Origin: Tridacna crocea
Lineage: Eukaryota > Mollusca > Bivalvia > Cardiida > Cardiidae
NCBI GenBank assembly: GCA_943736015.1
Contig: OX031066.1
Location: forward strand, 24,412,127 to 24,476,126
Length of the DNA: 64,000 bases
Direction: 5' to 3'
In this document: one piece after another, positions 54,501 through 64,000 of the stretch
Layout of the letters: each line of letters starts with the position of its first letter
How positions within the stretch are numbered: the first letter of the stretch is position 1
Program-made: the position numbers and the translations under genes
Notes under the pieces: model-generated
What the model was told of the DNA's origin: nothing
Database searches by the model: none
The model's input: only the letters and a program-made list of their open reading frames with translations

Positions 54501-56083
54501 TCTGGTCAAAACCAAATTGAAATACAATTTAATGTTAAATGGGACTATGTAAGACCGAAATTAAGTTTCAGAAAGTGTGCTTCAAGGACCAATAGAAACA
54601 TTTCAGGCTAAACACTATTAAGGCTGAAATCATTTGGAAACTGTCAGAAAGTCTATTACATGACGTAAACAGCATGGAATTTGGATCGTTTCAGAAACAA
54701 TACGTCTTTAACCAGTATTGCAGGAAATTATTGCAAAACTCGTTGCGATGACAGGAACTTTATTAGATTTGACTTCACAACCAGTTTTGCAATAAAAACG
54801 AGAATTGCAACAAACTCATTATATGGACCATACTTGATCGTTTTCTAGTCAAAACCAATTTCAAATACAATTTAATGTTAAATGGGACTATGTAAGACCC
54901 AAATTAAGATACAGAAAGTGTGCTTCAAGGACCAATAGAAACATTTCAGGCTAAACACTATTAAGGCTGAAATCATTTGGAAACTGTCAGAAAGTCTATT
55001 ACATGACGTAAACAGCATGGAATTTGGATCGTTTCAGAAACAATACGTCTTAAACCAGTATTGCAGGAAATTATTGCAAAACTCGTTGCGATGACAGGAA
55101 CTTTATTAGATTTGACTTCACAACCAGTTTTGCAATAAAAACGAGAATTGCAATAAAGTCATTCTATGGACCGTACTTGATCGTTTTCTGATCAAAACCA
55201 ACTTCAAATACAATTTAATGTTAAAGGGGACTATGTAAGACCCAAATTACGATACAGAAAGTTTGCTTTAAAGACCAATAGGAACATTTCAGGCTAAACA
55301 CTATTAAAGCTGAAATCATTTAGAAACTTTCAGAAAGTCAATTAGTTGACGTAAACAGCATGGAATTGGAATCGGTTCAGAAATAATACGTCTTAAACTA
55401 GTATTAAAGGAAATTATTGCAAAACTCGTTGCGATGACAGGAACTTTATTAGATTTGACTTCACAACCAGTTTTGCAATAAAACCGAGAATTGCAATAAA
55501 CTCATTATATGGACCATACTTGATCGTTTTCTAGTCAAAACCAATTTCAAATACAATTTAATGTTAAATGGGACTATGTAAGACCCAAATTAAGTTACAG
55601 AAAGTGTGCTTCAAGGACCAATAGGAACATTTCAGGCTAAACACTATTAAGGCTGAAATCATTTGGAAACTGTCATAAAGTCTATTAGATGAGGTAAACA
55701 GCATGGAATTTGGATCATTTCAGAAACAATACGTCTTTAACCAGTATTGCAGGAAATTATTGCAAAACTCGTTGCGATGACAGGAACTTTATTACATTTC
55801 ACTTCACAACCAGTTTTGCAATAAAACCGAGAATTGCAATAAACTCATTATATGGACCAGACTTGATCGTTTTCTGGTCAAAACCAAATTGAAATACAAT
55901 TTACTGTTAAATGGGACTATGTAAGACCGAAATTAAGTTACAGAAAGTGTGCCTCAAAGACCAATAGAAGCATTTCAGGCTAAACACTATTCAGGCTGAA
56001 ATCATTAGAAAACTGTCATTAAGTCTATTAGATTACGTAAACAGCATGGAATTTGGAAAGTTTCAGAAACAATATGTCTTAGA
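51589..56083 (+). repeat. Left arm: ~344-bp satellite, 13 units
   Basis: The landmark ATTGCAAAACTCGTTGCGAT recurs near 51629, 51970, 52317, 52660, 53010, 53355, 53697, 54040, 54385, 54727, 55072, 55413 and 55757, steps of 341-350 bp. Units differ by roughly 5-10 percent. A diagnostic variant (ATTGGAATCGGTTCAG, no indels) recurs at about 53990 and 55365, four monomers apart. Confidence 0.95.
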
Positions 56084-59000
56084 AGACTTAAAGCGTTTCA
56101 GAAACGATCTAAATTTCATGCTGTTTATGTCATCTAATAGACTTTATGACAGTTTCAAGATAATTTCAGCCATTATAGTGTTTAGCCTGAAATGTTCCTA
56201 TTGGTCTTTGAAGCACACTTTCTGTAACTTAATTTAGGTCTTACATAGTCCCATTTAACATTAACTTATACTTGAAGTTGGTTTTGATTAGAAAAAAATT
56301 ATTGCAATTCTCGTTTTTATTGCACAACTGGTTGTGAAGTCAAATCTAATAAAGTTCCTGTCATCGCAACGAGTTTTGCAATAATTTCCTGCAATACTGG
56401 TTTAAGACGTATTGTTTCTGAACCGATCCAAATTTCATGCTGTTTACTTCATCTAATAGACTTTCTGACAGTTTCCAAATGATTTCAGCCTTAATAGTGT
56501 TTAGCCTGAAATGTTTCTATTGGTCCTTGAAGCACAAAATCTGTAACTTAATTTGGGTCTTACATAGTCCCATTTAACATTAAATTGTATTTGAACTTGG
56601 TTTTGGCCCGAAAACGATCAAGTATGGTCCATATAATGACTTTATTGCAATTCTCGGTTTTATTGCAAAACTGGTTGTGAAGTCAAATCTAATAAAGTTC
56701 CTGTCATCGCAACGAGTTTTGCAATAATTTCCTGCAATACTGGTTAAAGACGTATTGTTTCTGAACCGATCCAAATTCCATGCTGTTTACGTCAACTATG
56801 AGAGTTTCTGACAGTTTCCAAATGATTTCAGCCTTAATAGTGTTTAGCCTGAAATGTTCCTATTGGTCTTTGAAGCACACTTTCTGTAACTTAATTTCGG
56901 TCTTACATAGTCCCATTTAACATTAAATTGTATTTCAATTTGGTTTTTACCAGGAAACGATCAAGTATGGTCCATATAATGAGTTTATTGCAATTCTCGG
57001 TTTTATTGCAAAACTGGTTGTGAAGTGAAATGTAATAAAGTTCCTGTCATCGCAACGAGTTTTGCAATAATTTCCTGCAATACTAGTTTAAGACGTATTA
57101 TTTCTGAAACGATCCAAATTTCATGCTGTTTACATCATCTAATAGACTTTCTGACAGTTTCCAATGATTTCAGCGTTAATAGTGTTTAGCCTGAAATGTT
57201 TATTTTGGTCCTTGAAGCACACTTTCTGTAACTTCATTTCGGTCTTACATAGTCCCATTTAACATTAAATTGTATTTTAAATTGGTTTTGACTAGAAAAC
57301 GATCAAGTATGGTCCATATAATGAGTTTATTGCAATTCTCGATTTAATTGCAAAACTGGTTGTGAAGTGAAATGTTATAAAGTTCCTGTCATCGCAACGA
57401 GTTTTGCAATAATTTCCTGCAATACTAGTTTAAGACGTATTATTTCTGAAACAATCCAAATTCCATGCTGTTTACGTCATCTAATAGACTTTCTGACAGT
57501 TTCCAAATGATTTCAGCCTTAATAGTGTTTAGCCTGAAATGTTTCTATTGGTCCTTGAAGCACACTTTCTGTAACTTAATTTGGGTCTTACATAGTCCCA
57601 TTTAACATTAAATTGTATTTGAAATTGGTTTTGACTAGAAAACGATCAAGTATGATCCATATAATGAGTTTGTTGCAATTCTCGTTTTTATTGCAAAACT
57701 GGTTGTGAAGTCAAATCTAATAAAGTTCCTGTCATCGCAACGAGTTTTGCAATAATTTCCTGCAATACTGGTTAAAGACGTATTGTTTCTGAAACGATCC
57801 AAATTCCATGCTGTTTACGTCATGTAATAGACTTTCTGACAGTTTCCAAATTATTTCAGCGTTAATAGTGTTTAGCCTGAAATGATCCTATTGGTCTTTA
57901 AAGCACACTTTCTGTATCTTAATTTGGGTCTTACATAGTCCCCTTTAACATTAAATTGTATTTCAGTTTGGTTTTGACCAGAAAACGATCAAGTATGGTC
58001 CATATAATGAGTTTGTTGCAATTCTCGGTTTTATTGCAAAACTGGTTGTGAAGTCAAATCTAATAAAGTTCCTGTCATCGCAACGAGTTTTGCAATAATT
58101 TCCTGCAATACTGGTTTAAGACATTTTATTTCTGAACCGATCCAAATTTCATGCTGTTTACGTCATCTAATAGACTTTATGACATTTTCCAAATGATTTC
58201 AGCATTAATAGTCTTTATCCTGAAATGTTCCTATTGGTCTTTGAGGCACACTTTCTGTAACTTAATTTGGGTCTTACATAGTCCCATTTAACATTAAATT
58301 GTATTTGAAGTTGGTTTTGACTAGAAGACGATCAAGTATGGTCCATATAATGAGTTTATTGCAATTCTCGTTTTTATTGCAAAACTGGTTGTGAAGTCAA
58401 ATCTAATAAAGTTCCTGTCATCGCAACGAGTTTTGCAATAATTTCCTTCAATACTAGTTTAAGACGTATTGTTTCTGAACCGATTCCAATTCCATGCTGT
58501 TTACGTCAACTAATTGACTTTCTTAAAGTTTCTAAATGATTTCAGCTTTAATAGAGTTTAGCCTGAAATGTTCCTATTGGTCTTTAAAGCAAACTTTCTG
58601 TATCGTAATTTGGGTCTTACATAGTCCCATTTAATATTAAATTGTATTTGAAGTTGGTTTTGACTAGAAAACGATCAAGTATGGTCCATATAATGAGTTT
58701 ATTGCAATTCTCGTTTTTATTGCAAAACTGGTTGTGAAGTCAAATCTAATAAAGTTCCTGTCATCGCAACGAGTTTTGCAATAATTTCCTGCAATACTGG
58801 TTAAAGACGTATTGTTTCTGAACCGATCCAAATTCCTTGCTGTTTAGGTCAACTATGAGAGTTTCTGACAGTTTCCAAATGATTTCAGCCTTAATAGTGT
58901 TTAGCCTGAAATGTTCCTATTGGTCTTTGAAGCACACTTTCTGTAACTTAATTTCGATCTTACTTAGTCCCATTTAACATTAAATTGTATTTGAAATTGG

Positions 59001-61912
59001 TTTTGACTAGAAAACGATCAAGTATGGTCCATATAATGAGTTTGTTGCAATTCTCGTTTTTATTGCAAAACTGGTTGTGAAGTCAAATCTAAGAAAGTTC
59101 CTGTCATCGCAACGAGTTTTGCAATAATTTCCTGCAATACTGGTTTAAGACGTATTATTTCTGAAACGATCCAAATTCCATGCTGTTTACGTCATCTAAT
59201 AGACTTTCTGACCGTTTCCAAATGATTTCAGCCTTAATAGTGTTTAGCCTGAAATGTTTCTATTGGTCCTTGAAGCACACTTTCTGTAACTTAATTTGGG
59301 TCTTACACAGTCCCATTTAACATTAAATTGTATTTCAATTTGGTTTTGACCAGAAAACGATCAAGTATGGTCCATATAATGAGTTTGTTGCAATTCTCGT
59401 TTTTATTGCAAAACTGGTTGTGAAGTCAAATCTAATAAAGTTCCTGTCATCGCAACGAGTTTTGCAATAATTTCATGCAATACCAGTTTAAGACATATTG
59501 TTTCTGAAACGATCCAAATTTCATGCTGTTTACGTCATGTATTAGACTTTCTGACAGTTTCCAAATGATTTCAGCCTTAATAGTGTTTAGCCTGAAATGT
59601 TCCTATTGATCTTTGAAGCACACTTTCTGTAACTTAATTTAGGTCTTACATAGTCCCATTTAACATTAAATTGTATTTGAAGTTTGTATCGACTAGAAAA
59701 CGACCAAATATGGACCATATAATGAGTTTATTGCAACTCTCGTTTTTATTGCAAAACTGGTTGTGAAGTCAAATCTAATAAAGATCCTGTCATCGCAACG
59801 AGTTTTGCAATAATTTCCTGCAATACTGGTTTAAGACATATTGTTTCTGAAACGATCCAAATTTCATGCTGTTTACGTCATCTAATAAACTTTATGACCG
59901 TTTCCAAATGATTTCAGTCTTAATGGTGTTTAGCCTGAAATGTTTCTATTGGTCTTTGAAGCACACTTTCTGTAACTTAATTTGGGTCTTACATAGTCCC
60001 ATTTAACATTAAATTGTATTTCAATTTGGTTTTGACTAGAAAAGGATGAAGTATGGTCCATATAATGAGTTTATTGCAATTCTCGTTTTTATTGCAAAAC
60101 TGGTTGTAAAGTCAAATGTAATAAAGTTCCTGTCATCGCAACGAGTTTTGCAATAATTTCCTTCAATACTAGTTTAAGACGTATTGTTTCTGAACCGATT
60201 CCAATTCCATGCTGTTTACGTCAACTAATTGACTTTCTTAAAGTTTCTAAATGATTTCAGCTTTAATAGAGTTTAGCCTGAAATGTTCCTATTGGTCTTT
60301 AAAGCAAACTTTCTGTATCGTAATTTGGGTCTTACATAGTCCCATTTAATATTAAATTGTATTTGAAGTTGGTTTTGACTAGAAAACGATCAAGTATGGT
60401 CCATATAATGAGTTTATTGCAATTCTCGTTTTTATTGCAAAACTGGTTGTGAAGTCAAATCTAATAAAGTTCCTGTCATCGCAACGAGTTTTGCAATAAT
60501 TTCCTGCAATACTGGTTAAAGACGTATTGTTTCTGAACCGATCCAAATTCCTTGCTGTTTAGGTCAACTATGAGAGTTTCTGACAGTTTCCAAATGATTT
60601 CAGCCTTAATAGTGTTTAGCCTGAAATGTTCCTATTGGTCTTTGAAGCACACTTTCTGTAACTTAATTTCGATCTTACTTAGTCCCATTTAACATTAAAT
60701 TGTATTTGAAATTGGTTTTGACTAGAAAACGATCAAGTATGGTCCATATAATGAGTTTGTTGCAATTCTCGTTTTTATTGCAAAACTGGTTGTGAAGTCA
60801 AATCTAAGAAAGTTCCTGTCATCGCAACGAGTTTTGCAATAATTTCCTGCAATACTGGTTTAAGACGTATTATTTCTGAAACGATCCAAATTCCATGCTG
60901 TTTACGTCATCTAATAGACTTTCTGACCGTTTCCAAATGATTTCAGCCTTAATAGTGTTTAGCCTGAAATGTTTCTATTGGTCCTTGAAGCACACTTTCT
61001 GTAACTTAATTTGGGTCTTACACAGTCCCATTTAACATTAAATTGTATTTCAATTTGGTTTTGACCAGAAAACGATCAAGTATGGTCCATATAATGAGTT
61101 TGTTGCAATTCTCGTTTTTATTGCAAAACTGGTTGTGAAGTCAAATCTAATAAAGTTCCTGTCATCGCAACGAGTTTTGCAATAATTTCATGCAATACCA
61201 GTTTAAGACATATTGTTTCTGAAACGATCCAAATTTCATGCTGTTTACGTCATGTATTAGACTTTCTGACAGTTTCCAAATGATTTCAGCCTTAATAGTG
61301 TTTAGCCTGAAATGTTCCTATTGGTCTTTGAAGCACACTTTCTGTAACTAAATTTAGGTCTTACATAGTCCCATTTAACATTAAATTGTATTTGAAGTTT
61401 GTATCGACTAGAAAACGACCAAATATGGACCATATAATGAGTTTATTGCAACTCTCGTTTTTATTGCAAAACTGGTTGTGAAGTCAAATCTAATAAAGAT
61501 CCTGTCATCGCAACGAGTTTTGCAATAATTTCCTGCAATACTGGTTTAAGACGTATTGTTTCTGAAACGATCCAAATTTCATGCTGTTTACGTCATCTAA
61601 TAAACTTTATGACCGTTTCCAAATGATTTCAGTCTTAATGGTGTTTAGCCTGAAATGTTTCTATTGGTCTTTGAAGCACACTTTCTGTAACTTAATTTGG
61701 GTCTTACATAGTCCCATTTAACATTAAATTGTATTTCAATTTGGTTTTGACTAGAAAAGGATGAAGTATGGTCCATATAATGAGTTTATTGCAATTCTCG
61801 TTTTTATTGCAAAACTGGTTGTAAAGTCAAATGTAATAAAGTTCCTGTCATCGCAACGAGTTTTGCAATAATTTATTGCAATTCTCGTTTTTATTGCAAA
61901 ACTGGTTGCTAC
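56084..61912 (-). repeat. Right arm: same satellite inverted, 17 units
   Basis: Reverse-complement monomers from the inversion point to the right terminus. The complementary landmark ATCGCAACGAGTTTTGCAAT recurs every ~343 bp. Contains a near-identical five-monomer higher-order duplication (58437-60151 and 60152-61866). Confidence 0.95.
58437..61866 (-). repeat. Higher-order repeat: five-monomer block (~1715 bp) in tandem
   Basis: Variant monomers recur in the same order at a 1715 bp offset: CCTTGCTGTTTAGGTCAAC (58830, 60545), GTCATGTATTAGAC (59526, 61241), GTATCGACTAGAAAACGACC (59685, 61399). The two blocks are almost identical, so the duplication is recent. Confidence 0.9.
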
Positions 61913-61920
61913 AGTGCTCT
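61913..61920. other. Right target-site duplication of the giant element
   Basis: AGTGCTCT immediately outside the terminal GCTAC. Confidence 0.55.
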
Positions 61921-62523
61921 CCTTACCATTACGAGAAAATTGCATGTCAAAAAAAATTACTTTTTTGGGCCTATTTTTGCGTTGAAGTTACCGAATATTG
62001 GATTTTGCTAGAGTGCTGAGCTTGGTTTTTACGACCATTCGCTCGATGAAAGCTTTTTTCTTGAAATGTCGAGGCTGAAAGTCATGGAAGTTCTTTCGAT
62101 ACTGGTATACTTACAATATTTGCGAACTGCACGGGGTTGCAGTATGATGTATGGCTTTTACTCTCAACTAATTCAGACATTTTTGCCAAGAGCCGCGTTG
62201 AAAATGCGAAACTTTGGCCTTTTTCTCTGACTTTCAATGTCCATTTTGACTATTTTGCATCGTTACGGTTTAAAAGATTTGCAACAGTCCTTGTTTGCTT
62301 CTGAATAATATTTAGGTGGATCTCTATTTTCTAAAAGGCACGAGACCCAATTTGTAGAGTACCCTGCCATCGCTTTTTTTTCCAAAAACACTTCAGCCCA
62401 ATCTTCTAGATTATATGGATATACTAGAATTCGAATATAAACCTGCTCAAACAGTAAACGCATTGTCAGCGTATTGCTTTTGATATAGAGTCATTTAAAG
62501 TGACAGTAAAGGCCAAATCTAAA
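61921..62523. other. Unique-looking flank of the giant element
   Basis: No ORF above 66 codons and no repeat recognised. Not satellite. Useful as the right unique flank for checking the element's insertion. Confidence 0.5.
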
Positions 62524-63850
62524 CAAGACGGCCAAGATGGCCCTGGATCGCTCACCTGAGTTTTTTTAGGTCTTGAAACTTCCAAACGATTTTGAAGCGG
62601 TCACCTGTAACAGTCATTTCAAAATCTGTCACTCCAGCCCTACTATCATCACCACAGCAATGATTTTGATGAATCAGAATTAAAAAAAAAAAAAAAAAAA
62701 AAAGGAGGTAGATCACCAAATGACAATCTCTTGAAGAAAAGCACATCCTCAATAGTGACCACAAACATAAGTCAAGCAAAAGCACCATATGCTGGTGCCA
62801 ACAATTGGCTGTTGTTTTTCGAAGGATCAAAATTTCACAAACAGTTTTTGAAAAAGGATCATCCAAGGAACATTTGTCTTAAATTAGTTTGAAATCTGAC
62901 CAGCGGTTTCATAGAAAAAGAATTGTTGAGAATTTATCGGTTTCCGTATGGTGCAAGTAGCCCCCAGTCACCAGAGCCATGTTTCTTGAAGGATCAAAAT
63001 TTTGCGAACAATTTTTGGAAAGGGTCACCAAAGATTATATCTGTGAAATTATTTCAAAATCTGACCAGCCATTTCAGAGAAGAAATATTTAAGAATTTCT
63101 TCATCTCTGTGTTGAGCAAGTAGCCCACATTCACCAGAGCCATGTTTCTTGACCTATCAAAATTTAGCGAACACGTTTTGAAAAGGGTCACCCAAGGAAC
63201 ATCTCTGTAAAATTATCTTAAAAATCTGACCAGCCGTTTCAGAGAAGAAGAATTTTCAAGAATTTCTTCATTTCCATATAGTGCAAGTAGCCCCCATTCA
63301 CCAAAGCCATGTTTCTTGACGGATCAAAATTTCGCAAATAAACTTTGAAAAGGGTCACCCTAGGAATATCTTTGTGAAATTAGCTCAAACTCTGATCATT
63401 GGTTTCAGAGAAGAAGAATTTTAAAGAATTTGTTCATTTCCCTATAGTGCAAGTAGCCCCCATTCACAAGAGCTATGTATCTTGACGGATCAAACTTTCG
63501 CGAGCACTTTTTTTAAAAGGGTCACCCTTGACAACATCTTGATTAAATTATTTTAAAATCTGACCAGCGGTTTCATAGAAGAAGATTTTTAAAAAATTTC
63601 TTAGAACATTCCATTTGGTTGCCATGGCAACCAGAGTTTTTGATGGAATCAAATTCTGTGAACAATTCTTAAAGAGGACCTCCCAAGGAACATCCTAGCC
63701 AAGCTTAGTCCAAAGTGGCCCAGTGGTTTAGGAGGAGTTGATGTTTAAAGAAATGTTGACGACGCACGGCTCACGACGGACGACGCACGACGGACACCGG
63801 GTGATCCTAAAAGCTCCCCTTGAGCACGTTGTGCACAGGTGTGCTAAAAA
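62524..63850 (+). repeat. Long mollusc dispersed repeat, second copy
   Basis: Starts AACAAGACGGCCAAGATGG..ATCGCTCACC and ends GAGCACGTTGTGCACAGGTG after a CGACGGACGACGCACGACGG tract. Four or more ~165 bp tandem units, each with GCCATGTTTCTTGA and TCTGACCAGC. Confidence 0.8.
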
Positions 63851-64000
63851 GCTGGTGTTTAAATCCATTTGAATGTATATCATACAATTTAAAAGTATGG
63901 AACTTGGTGTGAAGATGACAAAATATCATTGTACGGTCGGTCCCAGTGTTAGTCGCTGACAAAGAAATTAATTTCAAAAAATTAGGTTTAAACCTGCCAG

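Larger units (their letters stand above)
51589..61912. mobile_element. Giant Foldback-like element: inverted pair of 344-bp satellite arrays
   Basis: 10,324 bp made of about 30 tandem copies of a ~344 bp monomer, 13 in one orientation then 17 in the other. Both outer ends read GTAGCAACCAGTTTTGCAAT inward, and about 95 outermost bases match with one difference. The flanks carry TGTGCTCT (51581-51588) and AGTGCTCT (61913-61920), a probable target duplication. There is no long ORF, so it would be non-autonomous. The plan (inverted arms made of direct repeats) is that of Drosophila Foldback, Galileo and Tetris elements. An inverted duplication of an ordinary satellite array is the alternative, but would not explain matching outer termini. 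Confidence 0.75.

Noticed and set aside
51589..61912. CRISPR-like or prokaryotic repeat array
   Set aside because: Units of 344 bp with no unique spacers, in an animal genome.
51565..61945. 60-64 codon ORFs recurring in the satellite
   Set aside because: Each spans a monomer boundary, is broken in most units and has no start or splice support.

Overview
This window looks like nuclear DNA of a mollusc, most probably a bivalve. It has spliced animal genes with long AT-rich introns, AATAAA-type polyadenylation signals, tRNA-derived SINEs and a very dense load of small hairpin transposons. It also carries the dispersed repeat with GAGCAC/GTGCTC ends and the 'GCCTGCGCAG...CTGCGCAGGC' hairpins that I associate with heterodont bivalve genomes (a Dreissena-like clam or mussel is my guess; species not provable from this window).

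Three conserved genes can be assembled exon by exon with consistent splice phases. (1) 2464-10311, minus strand: a CREB3L3-like membrane-bound bZIP transcription factor, 6 coding exons, 548 aa. (2) 14355-20202, minus strand: NR2C2AP, 4 coding exons, 139 aa, whose last intron has U12-type (minor spliceosome) signals and AT-AG ends. (3) 22858-35971, plus strand: INTS14, the VWA-domain subunit of Integrator, 9 coding exons, 516 aa, last intron 5.7 kb and full of transposons. NR2C2AP and INTS14 are head to head and may share a promoter near 20.2-20.35 kb. A fourth, single-coding-exon gene (42408-43313, minus, 301 aa) has a coiled-coil N terminus and is only tentatively like INSYN1. Isolated possible exons are at 38.43-38.54, 32.64-32.73 and 47.11-47.18 kb (all minus).

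The rest is mobile DNA. About fifty copies of one ~200-240 bp MITE family, flanked by TTAA and ending in CCC/GGG (piggyBac-like), carry a near-perfect ~66 bp central palindrome. They sit in introns and between genes, often back to back sharing one TTAA. One copy interrupts a SINE and so proves the TTAA target duplication. Another has captured ~93 bp of a different repeat in its hairpin loop. Other families are tRNA-SINEs, a mariner-like MITE, 'GGGCCC..TTCACC' hairpins, 'GTGTAGATC' hairpins and three copies of a long mollusc repeat built of ~150-167 bp internal tandem units.

The most striking structure is at 51589-61912. This is a 10.3 kb inverted pair of tandem arrays of a ~344 bp satellite monomer (13 units one way, 17 the other, almost no spacer). 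It begins and ends with the same GTAGCAACCAG terminus and is flanked by a 7-8 bp direct repeat. It therefore looks like a giant Foldback-type transposable element made only of satellite DNA. Two smaller elements share the plan of tandem repeats in inverted arms: 17150-17898 (with a perfect 9 bp target duplication) and 47885-48560.
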